Assembly: GCA_027484825.1 (NCBI GenBank)
Contig: JAIXSE010000003.1
Location: 38,852-102,851, forward strand
Direction of reading: 5' to 3'
Length of the DNA: 64,000 bases
Source of the DNA: Rubrivivax sp.
Lineage (GTDB): Bacteria; Pseudomonadota; Gammaproteobacteria; Burkholderiales; Burkholderiaceae_C
The translations under genes were made by a program, and so were the position numbers. How positions within the stretch are numbered: position 1 is the first letter of the stretch; each line of letters starts with the position of its first letter. The notes below the pieces were generated by a model, which ran no database searches, was not told the DNA's origin, and worked only from the letters and a program-made list of their open reading frames with translations. Of the stretch, positions 16,924-24,801 are shown piece after piece.

Positions 16924-19341
16924 ATGCAATTCCCTGAGTCCTGGCTGCGGGCCTTTTGCAATCCTGCGCTGAACACCCAAGAACTGGCCGAGCTGCTCAC
17001 CATGTCCGGCCTGGAAGTGGAAGAACTCCGCCCGGTCGCGCCGCCGTTCCACGGCATCGTTGTGGCCGAAATCGTGGAAGCCGTGCAGCATCCCGACGCC
17101 GATCGGCTGCGGGTGTGCAAGGTCAATGCCGGTGGGCCGGAGCTGCTGCAGATCGTCTGCGGCGCCCCGAATGCACGGGTCGGTATCCGTGTTCCGCTGG
17201 CCACTGTCGGCGCTGAACTGCCGCCCGGTGAAGACGGCAAGCCGTTCAAGATCAAGGTGGGCAAGCTGCGCGGCGTCGAGAGCTTCGGCATGCTGTGCTC
17301 GGCCCGTGAGCTCAAGCTGTCCGAGGACCATGGCGGTCTGCTGGAGCTGGCCGCGGATGCGCCGCTGGGCCAGAACATCCGCGAGCACCTGAAGCTGGAC
17401 GACACGCTGTTCACCCTCAAGCTCACGCCCAATCTGGCGCACGCCCTGAGCGTGTATGGCATTGCCCGCGAAGTGTCGGCCCTGACCGGCGCGCCGCTGA
17501 TGGCGCCGCAGATCACGCCGGCCCCCGTCGCCCATCAGGACCTGCTGCCGGTGCGGGTGGGAGCCGCCGACCTGTGTGGCCGCTTCTCCGGTCGCATCGT
17601 GCGCGGCGTCAACACGAAGGCGCAAACGCCCGCCTGGATGGTGGACCGCCTGGCCCGCTGCGGTCAGCGCTCGGTCTCTCCGCTGGTGGACATCTCCAAC
17701 TACGTGATGTTCGAGCTGGGCCGCCCGTCCCACATCTTCGACCTGGACAAGATCCACAACGAACTGGTCGTGCGCTGGGGCCGCAAGGGCGAGCAGCTCA
17801 AGCTGCTCAACGGCAACACCATCGAGCTGGACGAGACGGTGGGCGTCATTGCCGACCGCGAGCAGGTCGAGTCCCTGGCCGGCATCATGGGCGGCGACGC
17901 CACGGCGGTGTCGGACGACACCACCAACGTCTATGTCGAAGCCGCCTTCTGGTGGCCCAAGGCGGTGATGGGACGTTCGCGGCGTTTCAATTTCTCGACC
18001 GATGCGGGGCATCGCTTCGAGCGCGGCGTGGACCCCTCCGGCACCACCGACCACATCGAGCGCATCACGCAGCTGATCCTGGAGGTCTGCGGCGGCCAGG
18101 CCGGCCCGATGGACGACCATGTGGTGGCCTTGCCCGAGCGCAAGCCGGTGGCCCTGCGGGTGGAGCGGGCTGCCAAGGTCATCGGCATGCCGGTGACGCA
18201 GGCCGACTGCGAAACCGTCTTCACCCGCCTGGGCCTGGAATTCACCGTCACCGCCCCCGGCGTGCTGACCGTGGTGCCGCCCACCTTCCGCTTCGATCTG
18301 CAGATCGAGGAAGACCTGATCGAGGAAGTGGTGCGGGTGCTGGGCTACAGCCGTCTGCCCGCCACGCCGCCGCTGGCGCCGGTGGTCGGCAAGGTGCCGA
18401 GCGAGACCCGCCGCAGCGTGCACGCCCTGCGCCACGCCATGGCGGCACGGGACTACTTCGAGACCATCAATTTCAGCTTCGTGGAAGCGCGCTGGGAGCG
18501 GGAACTGGCCGGCAATGAACAGCCGATCCAGTTGCTCAATCCGATCGCCGCACCGCTGGCCGTGATGCGCAGCAGCCTGATGGGCAGCCTGGTCCAGGTG
18601 CTGCGTAACAACCTGGCTCGCAAGGCGCCACGGGTGCGGGTGTTTGAGATCGGCCGCGTGTTCCTGCGCGACCCGTCGGTGGAAGAGAGCGACACCACCA
18701 TCGCCGGCGTGCGCCAGCCGCTGCGCCTGGCCGGTCTGGCCTGGGGCTCGGCCGACCAGCAGCAGTGGGCCGACAAGGACCGCCCGGTCGACTTCTTCGA
18801 TGTGAAGGGCGACCTGGAGGCGCTGTTCGCGCCGCGCCAGCTGCAGTTTGAAGCCGCAGAGCATCCCGCCCTGCATCCGGGCCGCAGTGCCCGCGTGTGG
18901 CTGGACGGCGTCGAGATCGGTGTGGTGGGCGAGCTGCATCCGAAGTGGCGCCAAAGCTACGAGCTGCCGACCGCGCCGGTGCTGTTCGAGCTGTCCCTGG
19001 ACGCGGTGTTGTCCCGCCTGGTGCCGCAAGGCAAGGGTGTGGCGCGCCTTCAGGCGGTGCAGCGGGATCTGGCCGTCATCGTGGGCGACCAGGTCACGCA
19101 CGCGGCACTGATGAATGCCATCCACGGCAGCGGCGAGACCCTGGTACGCTCCGCCCGTTTGTTTGACGTCTTCAAGCCCGCCCAGCCGACCGCCGAGCTC
19201 AAGGCGGGTGAGCGCAGCCTGGCCGTGCGTCTGGAACTGCTCGACGACGACAACACATTGACGGACGAGCGAATCGAACAAGCCGTGAGCCGGGTGGTGA
19301 GCCAGTTGTCGGAACAGCTCGGGGCGCGTTTGCGGGGGTGA
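16924..19341 (+). CDS. pheT: Phenylalanyl-tRNA synthetase beta subunit
   Basis: An 805-residue protein of usual length. Domains in order are a short N-terminal region with the B1 start MQFPESWLRAF, the EMAP-like tRNA-binding domain (residues about 40-150, VQHPDADRLRVCKVN), B3/B4 editing domain (residues about 210-400, with the NYVMFELGRPSHIFD segment), B5 (about 405-475), the catalytic-like core, and a C-terminal ferredoxin-fold anticodon-binding domain (FQAVQRDLAVIVGDQV-like segment near residue 710). It edits mischarged Tyr-tRNA-Phe and binds the tRNA. It follows pheS in one operon, with ihfA next. Confidence 0.97.
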   Translation: MQFPESWLRAFCNPALNTQELAELLTMSGLEVEELRPVAPPFHGIVVAEIVEAVQHPDADRLRVCKVNAGGPELLQIVCGAPNARVGIRVPLATVGAELPPGEDGKPFKIKVGKLRGVESFGMLCSARELKLSEDHGGLLELAADAPLGQNIREHLKLDDTLFTLKLTPNLAHALSVYGIAREVSALTGAPLMAPQITPAPVAHQDLLPVRVGAADLCGRFSGRIVRGVNTKAQTPAWMVDRLARCGQRSVSPLVDISNYVMFELGRPSHIFDLDKIHNELVVRWGRKGEQLKLLNGNTIELDETVGVIADREQVESLAGIMGGDATAVSDDTTNVYVEAAFWWPKAVMGRSRRFNFSTDAGHRFERGVDPSGTTDHIERITQLILEVCGGQAGPMDDHVVALPERKPVALRVERAAKVIGMPVTQADCETVFTRLGLEFTVTAPGVLTVVPPTFRFDLQIEEDLIEEVVRVLGYSRLPATPPLAPVVGKVPSETRRSVHALRHAMAARDYFETINFSFVEARWERELAGNEQPIQLLNPIAAPLAVMRSSLMGSLVQVLRNNLARKAPRVRVFEIGRVFLRDPSVEESDTTIAGVRQPLRLAGLAWGSADQQQWADKDRPVDFFDVKGDLEALFAPRQLQFEAAEHPALHPGRSARVWLDGVEIGVVGELHPKWRQSYELPTAPVLFELSLDAVLSRLVPQGKGVARLQAVQRDLAVIVGDQVTHAALMNAIHGSGETLVRSARLFDVFKPAQPTAELKAGERSLAVRLELLDDDNTLTDERIEQAVSRVVSQLSEQLGARLRG

Positions 19342-19466
19342 GGAGCCTCCGCTGACGGGTGCCGCGGGGAGCCGGATTCGGCCCCCCGCAGTTCAGGGGG
19401 CGCCGATCAAGCGGACGCCGACCCGGAGCATGAGGAACGAGGACGCGGGAGAGGAGAGGGAAGCCG

Positions 19467-19832
19467 ATGAGCGACGATGACATCAAGGAACAGGCGCGGG
19501 TGCTGCTGGGCAGCCTCGAAACGCCGACGCTGACCAAGGCGGAACTGGCCGAACTGCTGTTCGACAAACTCGGACTGAACAAGCGCGAGTCCAAGGACAT
19601 GGTCGAAGCCTTCTTCGACATCATCCATGACAGCCTCTCCAGCGGTCGCGAGGTGAAGCTGTCGGGCTTTGGTAATTTCAACATCCGTCGTAAGGCACCG
19701 CGTCCGGGGCGCAATCCGCGCACGGGCGAGTCCATTCCCATCAAGGCACGCAATGTCGTGACCTTCCACGCCAGTCACAAATTGAAAGAAGCTGTGCAAG
19801 GGAACGCGCCCGGTGCCGGAGACTTCGAGTAG
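19467..19832 (+). CDS. ihfA: Integration host factor subunit alpha
   Basis: A 121-residue HU/IHF family protein. The core has [20 protein letters not shown], the dimer helix [15 protein letters not shown], and the DNA-bending arm [20 protein letters not shown] with the Pro that intercalates into DNA. About 17 residues precede the typical IhfA start, and the C-terminus ends GAGDFE. GAGAGGGAA precedes the ATG. IHF sharply bends DNA at specific sites. The order pheT-ihfA-merR is conserved in beta- and gammaproteobacteria. The 125-bp gap before it shows no obvious terminator. Confidence 0.96.
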   Translation: MSDDDIKEQARVLLGSLETPTLTKAELAELLFDKLGLNKRESKDMVEAFFDIIHDSLSSGREVKLSGFGNFNIRRKAPRPGRNPRTGESIPIKARNVVTFHASHKLKEAVQGNAPGAGDFE

Positions 19833-19872
19833 AGTCTGACCTCCCTCTCAGCTGCCGGAGCACCTGATTCCA

Positions 19873-20424
19873 ATGGACATCACGCTTCCCGCCATTCCCG
19901 CCAAACGTTACTTCACCATCGGTGAGGTGAGTGAGTTGTGCGGCGTGAAGCCGTATGTGCTGCGCTATTGGGAACAGGAATTCACCCAGCTCAAGCCGAT
20001 GAAGCGGCGCGGCAACCGCCGCTACTACCAGCATCATGAGGTGCTGCTGATCCGCCGCATCCGGGACCTGCTCTATGACCAGGGCTTCACCATCAGCGGT
20101 GCCCGCAATCAGTTGAGCGATTCCGCCCACGGCACCCATACCGGCCACAGCCCGGCCACGCAGGCGCAGGAATTCCGTGCGGAAGCGCAGGCGGCTGCGG
20201 AGCAGGCCGCTCAATCGGCGCAGGCGTCGCATCATCAGCTCGAAGACTCGCTGGGCCTGTCGTCCTATCGCGACGTGGCACGTGAAGCCTACCGGGACAG
20301 CTATCGCGCCCGCGCCGCCGAGGTGTCGGACGGGTCGGCACACACCACGGTGTCGCTGGACAAACTCTCCCTCGAACAGGTGAGAGAAGAATTGTTGGCC
20401 ATTCGCGAGAGTTTGCTTGCGTGA
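19873..20424 (+). CDS. MerR family transcriptional regulator
   Basis: A 183-residue protein. The N-terminal winged helix-turn-helix (residues 10-80) reads KRYFTIGEVSELCGVKPYVL, then RYWEQEFTQL and RRYYQHHEVLLIRRIRDLL, a clear MerR domain. The C-terminal half is Ala/Gln-rich and lacks the Cys residues of metal-sensing members, so the effector is unknown. This gene regularly follows ihfA in related genomes. It ends inside the promoter of the tRNA-Pro gene. Confidence 0.93.
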   Translation: MDITLPAIPAKRYFTIGEVSELCGVKPYVLRYWEQEFTQLKPMKRRGNRRYYQHHEVLLIRRIRDLLYDQGFTISGARNQLSDSAHGTHTGHSPATQAQEFRAEAQAAAEQAAQSAQASHHQLEDSLGLSSYRDVAREAYRDSYRARAAEVSDGSAHTTVSLDKLSLEQVREELLAIRESLLA

Positions 20425-20446
20425 GCGTTCAAAACGCGTATAGAAT
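20417..20446 (+). promoter_or_regulatory. Sigma-70 promoter of tRNA-Pro
   Basis: TTGCGT (20417-20422), an 18-base spacer and TAGAAT (20441-20446), ending 12 bases before the first tRNA base. The -35 box overlaps the stop codon of the MerR gene. Confidence 0.6.
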
Positions 20447-20458
20447 CTAAGTCTTCGT

Positions 20459-20535
20459 CGGGGTGTAGCGCAGCCTGGTAGCGCACTTGCATGGGGTGCA
20501 AGGGGTCGCGAGTTCGAATCCCGCCACCCCGACCA
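20459..20535 (+). tRNA. tRNA-Pro (anticodon GGG)
   Basis: A 77-base cloverleaf with CCA encoded. The acceptor stem is CGGGGTG/CACCCCG, the D arm GCGC...GCGC contains AGCCTGGTA, the anticodon stem is CTTGC/GCAAG around loop ATGGGGT with anticodon GGG, and the T arm contains TTCGAAT. The first pair C1-G72 is a known tRNA-Pro identity feature of bacteria. It reads CCC and CCU codons. Confidence 0.97.
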
Positions 20536-20550
20536 TTTATAAGAAGACTG

Positions 20551-20587
20551 AACGCCTGGTACTGCAAAGTACCAGGCGTTTTGCTTT
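20551..20587 (+). terminator. Rho-independent terminator of tRNA-Pro
   Basis: A perfect 12-bp stem, AACGCCTGGTAC (20551-20562) and GTACCAGGCGTT (20569-20580), with a 6-base loop TGCAAA, followed by TTGCTTT. Confidence 0.93.
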
Positions 20588-20648
20588 GTGCGCCTGACTG
20601 CTTCTACTCGACACAGTGACCACTTCGGGCCGTTATGCTGTGCGGGTC

Positions 20649-21791
20649 ATGACCCTTTCCTCTGTCATCGATCCCACTCCGAGATTGCTGCGCACCGACA
20701 CCGGCGCGCAGGTCCAGGCCCGGCTGGAAGGCGACTGGACCTTGCTGGCCCTGCGGGACCGCGTGGAGGCCCTCAGAAGCGAGCTCGGCACGCTCCCCCG
20801 CCAGGGCGTGCACTGGGACCTCAGCGCCGTTCGCCGCATGGACCCCACCGGGGCCTTGCTGCTGTGGCAGGCCTGGGGACGGCAGCAGCCGGACCAGCTC
20901 CAGTGGCCCACCACGGCCGCCGCGTCCATGTTCCAGGCGCAGTTCGCACGCCTGAGCGCCAAGCCAGGCAAGGCCACCCGACCGCACCGTCGCGAAAATC
21001 CCTGGAAACTGGGCCAAGGGCTGTTCCAACTGGCCGAACACCTGATTGATGCGGTGGCACTCTTCGGCCAGGTGGTCCGGGACTGCGGCCGCATGCTGCG
21101 CCACCCCGGGCTCGTCGCCTGGTCCGACATCTCCGCCCACATCTACCGAAGCGGCGCCCAGGCGCTGGGCATCACCGCGCTGGTGGGGGTGCTGGTGGGC
21201 ATCACGCTGTCCTACCTGATTGCGCGGCAACTGCAGAACTTCGGCGCCGACATCTATGTGATCAACATCCTGGGCATCAGCGTCTGGCGGGAACTCGGCC
21301 CGCTGCTGGCCGCCATCCTGGTGGCCGGACGCAGCGGCTCGGCCATGACCGCGCAGATCGGCGTCATGCGGGTCACCCAGGAACTCGATGCATTGTCGGT
21401 GATGGGCATCTCCCACACCGTCCGCCTCGTCTTCCCGAAAATGGTGGCCCTGGCCATCTCCCTGCCGCTGGTCACCGTGTGGACCAGCGCCATGGTGCTG
21501 CTGGGTGGCATGCTGGCTGCCCGTGCCACGCTGGGCCTGGACTATGTGCAGTTCCTGCAAGGCTTGCCGGCGTCCGTGCCGATTGCCAATCTGTGGCTGG
21601 GCGTGTCCAAGTCGGCCGTGTTCGGGGTGCTGATCGCGTTTGTGGCCTGCCACTTCGGGCTGCGCATCCGGCCCAACAGCGAAAGCCTGGCGGCCGGCAC
21701 GACGCAGTCGGTGGTGGCGTCCATCACGCTGGTGATCGTGGTGGATGCCATCTTTGCGGTGATGTTCTCCAACGTGGGGCTCAAGGTATGA
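20649..21791 (+). CDS. mlaE: MlaE-family ABC transporter permease with N-terminal STAS-like domain
   Basis: A 380-residue membrane protein from ATG 20649; a GTG 33 bases upstream is less likely. Residues 1-100 form a STAS/MlaB-like domain (LEGDWTLLALRDRVEAL; then WDLSAVRRMDPTGALLLWQAW). The rest is a MlaE permease with about five membrane segments and the family stretch YIVNILGISVWRELGPLLAA and GRSGSAMTAQIG. In E. coli MlaB is a separate protein; the fused form is common in other proteobacteria. With the next three genes it forms an envelope phospholipid/lipid transporter. The ATPase gene overlaps by four bases (ATGA). Confidence 0.93.
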   Translation: MTLSSVIDPTPRLLRTDTGAQVQARLEGDWTLLALRDRVEALRSELGTLPRQGVHWDLSAVRRMDPTGALLLWQAWGRQQPDQLQWPTTAAASMFQAQFARLSAKPGKATRPHRRENPWKLGQGLFQLAEHLIDAVALFGQVVRDCGRMLRHPGLVAWSDISAHIYRSGAQALGITALVGVLVGITLSYLIARQLQNFGADIYVINILGISVWRELGPLLAAILVAGRSGSAMTAQIGVMRVTQELDALSVMGISHTVRLVFPKMVALAISLPLVTVWTSAMVLLGGMLAARATLGLDYVQFLQGLPASVPIANLWLGVSKSAVFGVLIAFVACHFGLRIRPNSESLAAGTTQSVVASITLVIVVDAIFAVMFSNVGLKV

Positions 21792-22672
21792 GTGGCACTT
21801 GTGAAACGCTGGCGGGAGCGCTCTCCGGGGCTGACGCGGACCCCAACGCTGCGGCTGACGCGGACGATGTCGTCATCTCGGTGCGGCACGTGGGCACCGT
21901 GCTCGGCGGCGTGCGCATCCACAAGGACATCAGCCTGGACGTGAAGGCAGGCGAAGTGCTGGGCATCATCGGCGGATCCGGCAGCGGCAAGACCACGCTG
22001 CTGCGGCTGATGCTGGGTCTGGAGCGGCCCAGTGAAGGCGAAGTGCTGGTGCTGGGCCAACGTCTGGGCAACTGCGAGGCCACCGATCTGGCGCGGGTTC
22101 GTCACCGCTGGGGCGTGCTGTTCCAGCAGGGCGCGCTGTTTTCTGCCCTCACCGTGTTTGACAACATCGCGCTGCCGCTGCGCGAGCTCAAATCCCTGCC
22201 CAAGGACCTGATTGCCGAGTTGGTGATGCAGAAGCTGGTGCAGGTGGGCCTCAAGCCCGAGGACGGGGTCAAGATGCCGGCTGAGCTGTCCGGCGGCATG
22301 GTCAAGCGCGTGTCGCTGGCGCGGGCGCTGATCATGGACCCGCAACTGCTGTTCCTCGATGAGCCGACCGCCGGCCTGGACCCCGCCAGTTCGAAGCGCT
22401 TTGTGCAGTTGATCGAAAGCCTGAAGCGGGAGATGGACCTGACCGTGGTGATGGTCACCCATGATGTGGACACGCTGTTTGCGCTGGTGGACCGCATCGC
22501 GGTGCTGGCGGACCAGCATCTGGTCGCGCACGGGCGGCTGGAGCAGGTGGTTCAGATGCAGCATCCCTTCATCCGCAATTTCTTCCTCGGGCATGTGCAG
22601 CGCTGCGCCGAAGAAAGCCTGCGCAGCTACCGCGATGCCCTGCATCACCAGGACGATCCGCAGCCCGCATGA
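21788..22672 (+). CDS. mlaF: MlaF-type ABC transporter ATP-binding protein
   Basis: A 294-residue ATPase with a Walker A motif GGSGSGKTT, Q-loop (LFQQGALFSALTVFDNI), ABC signature LSGGMVKRVSLARAL, Walker B LLFLDEPTAGLDP and switch His in VTHDVDTLF. LSGGM and QQGALF are typical of the Mla/Ttg2A group. About 25 acidic, Ala-rich residues precede the domain. It starts at ATG 21788, overlapping the permease stop. It powers lipid movement between inner and outer membranes through the MCE protein encoded next. Confidence 0.95.
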   Translation: MSGTCETLAGALSGADADPNAAADADDVVISVRHVGTVLGGVRIHKDISLDVKAGEVLGIIGGSGSGKTTLLRLMLGLERPSEGEVLVLGQRLGNCEATDLARVRHRWGVLFQQGALFSALTVFDNIALPLRELKSLPKDLIAELVMQKLVQVGLKPEDGVKMPAELSGGMVKRVSLARALIMDPQLLFLDEPTAGLDPASSKRFVQLIESLKREMDLTVVMVTHDVDTLFALVDRIAVLADQHLVAHGRLEQVVQMQHPFIRNFFLGHVQRCAEESLRSYRDALHHQDDPQPA

Positions 22673-22729
22673 CCGGGCGCTGACCCCCCTCTTTGACTTC
22701 CCCCAACGCCCAGGACCAGATCGACCCTC

Positions 22730-23698
22730 ATGGAAAACAAAGCCCACGCCCTGGCCACCGGCCTGTTCGTGCTTCTGCTCAGTGCAGCCCTCATCGTGGT
22801 GGTGCTGTGGTTCCGCGACGACCGGGGCGAGACGCAGGCCTTCACCGTGGTGTCGCGCTCCGGGGTGCCGGGCCTGAATGTGAAGGCCCCGGTCAAGCTG
22901 CGCGGCGTGGTGATCGGCAAAGTGGGCGGCATCCGCTTCGACCCGGCCGAGGCCCGGCAGATTCTGGTGGACATTGAAGTGGACGCGACCGCGCCCATCG
23001 CCCCAGGGACCGTGGCCAAGCTCGGGTATCAAGGCATCACCGGCCTGTCCTTCATCGATCTGAACGACGGGGAACCGACCGTGCCGCCGGAGCAGAACGT
23101 CATTCAGACGCGGCGCATTCCGCTAGCCCCGTCCATCCTGGACCAGCTCACCGACATCGGCCCCAAGCTGGCGGCCAATGCGCTGGAGACGATGAAGCGC
23201 ATCAACCTGGTGCTGAGCGACACCAATCAGCAGCAGTTCAGCCAGACACTGGCGCAGCTCAAGGAAGCGTCGGCGGGGCTGAATCAGCTGGTGAATGAAA
23301 TGCATCCGACCGCGCAGGCGCTGCCGTCCCTGGTGAAGAATGCGGACGGCCTGGTGGTGACCGGGCAGAAGACGCTCGCGCAGGTCGACCAGTTGGCCGT
23401 CAAGGGCGGCGACATGGTGGACGCCTACAAGGCCCGCGCCGCGGAGATCGAGAAGATCGGCGATGCCGCCGCGCAGTTGCAGGCGTCGATCAAGCGGATC
23501 GAGTTGTCGCTGGTCGGCAGCGGCGAGCGGCCCCGCGAGCATGCGCTGTTGGAAGATCTCTCCCGTGCGGCCCGGACGCTGGAGCGCGCCGCGCAAGGGC
23601 TGACCGACCAGCCGCAGAGTCTGCTGCTGGGGCCGCAGCCGGGACCGGCCGGTCCTGGGGAAGCGGGCTTCCAGCCTGAGCAGCGCAAGGAGAAATGA
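22730..23698 (+). CDS. mlaD: MlaD-type MCE domain substrate-binding protein
   Basis: A 322-residue protein with one N-terminal membrane anchor (LATGLFVLLLSAALIVVVLW) and a periplasmic MCE domain (residues about 40-125; GVPGLNVKAPVKLRGVVIGKV, then LGYQGITGLSFIDL). A long C-terminal helical region (residues 150-290) follows, of the sort that builds needle- or tunnel-shaped MCE assemblies; at 322 residues it is nearer PqiB/LetB-like single-MCE proteins than the 183-residue E. coli MlaD. It lies in the inner membrane and hands lipid to the auxiliary lipoprotein. Confidence 0.92.
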   Translation: MENKAHALATGLFVLLLSAALIVVVLWFRDDRGETQAFTVVSRSGVPGLNVKAPVKLRGVVIGKVGGIRFDPAEARQILVDIEVDATAPIAPGTVAKLGYQGITGLSFIDLNDGEPTVPPEQNVIQTRRIPLAPSILDQLTDIGPKLAANALETMKRINLVLSDTNQQQFSQTLAQLKEASAGLNQLVNEMHPTAQALPSLVKNADGLVVTGQKTLAQVDQLAVKGGDMVDAYKARAAEIEKIGDAAAQLQASIKRIELSLVGSGERPREHALLEDLSRAARTLERAAQGLTDQPQSLLLGPQPGPAGPGEAGFQPEQRKEK

Positions 23699-23702
23699 GC
23701 GG

Positions 23703-23972
23703 ATGAATGCCGGTCAGCCAAGGCGGGTCCGCCTGCCGGGTCCTCCGCTGATTCAATGGCGCGGGCGACCGATTGCTCAACCACTTGTGCAAACGCTTGT
23801 GCGACCGTTCGTGCAAAAGCTCGTGCAAAAGCTTGTGCGACCGCTCGTGCAAGCGCTTGGCCAATTGGTCGCCCAACGCCATGCCCAATTGCATGCCCAG
23901 TTGCATGCCCAATTGCATGCCCAACGTCGCGGCCTCGGCCGTGCCCAACGCCCCACCTCCTGCCATGGCTGA
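23703..23972 (+). CDS. Possible small repeat protein over the 12-bp minisatellite
   Basis: An 89-codon frame starts four bases after the mlaD stop, with AAGGAG about 11 bases upstream. In this frame the 12-bp array is read as tetrapeptides: LVQT-LVRP-FVQK-LVQK, then LVRP-LVQA-LGQL-VAQR and HAQL repeated. The two other plus frames are also open across the array, so openness alone proves nothing. The frame runs eight bases into the lipoprotein gene. It may be a real small protein, a translation-coupling device or an accident of the repeat; I cannot decide. Confidence 0.25.
   Translation: MNAGQPRRVRLPGPPLIQWRGRPIAQPLVQTLVRPFVQKLVQKLVRPLVQALGQLVAQRHAQLHAQLHAQLHAQRRGLGRAQRPTSCHG
23772..23927. repeat. 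12-bp minisatellite, about 13 units
   Basis: Thirteen consecutive 12-base units of the form CTTGTGCAAACG, drifting to CATGCCCAATTG in the last four. Examples are CTTGTGCGACCG at 23796 and 23832, and CATGCCCAATTG at 23880 and 23904. It fills the space between mlaD and the probable start of the lipoprotein gene. The length, a multiple of three, keeps all three forward frames open. Confidence 0.92.
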
Positions 23973-24651
23973 ATCCCGCCTCCGCCTCGACTCCTCAGCG
24001 TCCACCACGACCTGCTCAGTGGCAGCCGTACCGGGCACACCGACCGATTCCGCCTTGCCGCTGCGACGCCGTGTCCTCGTCAGTGGCCTGATGCTGGGGA
24101 CGGCCATCCCGCTACTCGCCGCCTGCGGCAGCCGCCCGGCGCCAGTCCGTCAGCTGGACCTGGGCCAGGCCCCCATCTGGCCCGTCGGCACGACCTTGCC
24201 GCGCCGGGTGGATATCCAGGCGGTGTCCACCTCCGAGCTGACGCAGGGCACCGCCGTGGCGTACCGGCTGGACGACACCGATCCCTACGCCCGTCGCAGT
24301 TATCGCGACAGCCGATGGGCAGCCCCGCTGTCCACCCTGATGGGCGACCGGCTCAAGCAACTCAATGCCCGCGCGGCGCTGGCCGCCGGTGCTGAGCAGG
24401 TGCCCCCTGTCTCCATCCTGGTGGAGCTGGAAGACTGCGTGCAGCGCTTCTCAAGCCCCACGCAGAGCGAGGTGACGCTGCGTGTGGGCGCCTCGACGGG
24501 CCGTCAACGGCGCCTGTTTGAGGCCAGTGCGCCGGCCGGCGGCGATGCGGAAGGCGGCGCCCGTGCGATTGCGCAGTTGCTGGACCGATTGGGTGTGGAG
24601 ATGCTGAGTTGGGCGGCCGCCATCAGTGGCCCGTCCAAGGGACGGGCGTGA
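23965..24651 (+). CDS. ABC-type transport auxiliary lipoprotein
   Basis: A 228-residue protein from ATG 23965. A basic cluster LRRR and hydrophobic core VLVSGLMLGTAIPLL lead to the lipobox LLAAC, with lipidated Cys at about residue 54. This long N-region suggests that TTG 24055 could be the true start. The mature domain (RQLDLGQ, SYRDSRWAAPLSTLMGDRL, then RVGASTGRQRRLFEAS) matches the ABC-transport auxiliary (PqiC-like) family. In Mla/Pqi/Let systems such lipoproteins sit at the outer membrane as the MCE partner. The frame stays open upstream through the 12-bp minisatellite with Cys-rich nonsense, which I exclude. Confidence 0.82.
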   Translation: MAESRLRLDSSASTTTCSVAAVPGTPTDSALPLRRRVLVSGLMLGTAIPLLAACGSRPAPVRQLDLGQAPIWPVGTTLPRRVDIQAVSTSELTQGTAVAYRLDDTDPYARRSYRDSRWAAPLSTLMGDRLKQLNARAALAAGAEQVPPVSILVELEDCVQRFSSPTQSEVTLRVGASTGRQRRLFEASAPAGGDAEGGARAIAQLLDRLGVEMLSWAAAISGPSKGRA

Positions 24652-24680
24652 GTGCTTCAATAGGCGGTTCAGTGGGCGCC

Positions 24681-24788
24681 TGAGTCAGCGCACGATATAG
24701 CGCTTGAGTCCGCGCTTGAGTCCGCGCTTGAGGCAGCGTATGACTCAGCGCTTGAAGCAGCGTATGACTCAGCGCCTGGCGCAGACTT
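24681..24788. repeat. Second 12-bp minisatellite, about 9 units
   Basis: Nine 12-base units close to TGAGTCAGCGCT: TGAGTCCGCGCT at 24705 and 24717, TGACTCAGCGCT at 24741, TGAAGCAGCGTA at 24753 and others. It fills the gap between the lipoprotein stop and the convergent J-domain gene. Its sequence is unrelated to the 23772-23927 array but the period is the same. No gene is apparent in it. Confidence 0.88.
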
Positions 24789-24801
24789 CCCGCCTGCAAC
24801 T

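Noticed and set aside
15733..19281. A 1182-codon open frame on the minus strand across rplT-pheS-pheT
   Set aside because: It is the antisense shadow of pheS and pheT in GC-rich sequence; it lacks domain signatures and is rich in His, Gln, Arg and Ala as typical of such shadows.
23772..23927. CRISPR-like array
   Set aside because: Units are 12 bp with no spacers and no cas genes nearby; it is a minisatellite.
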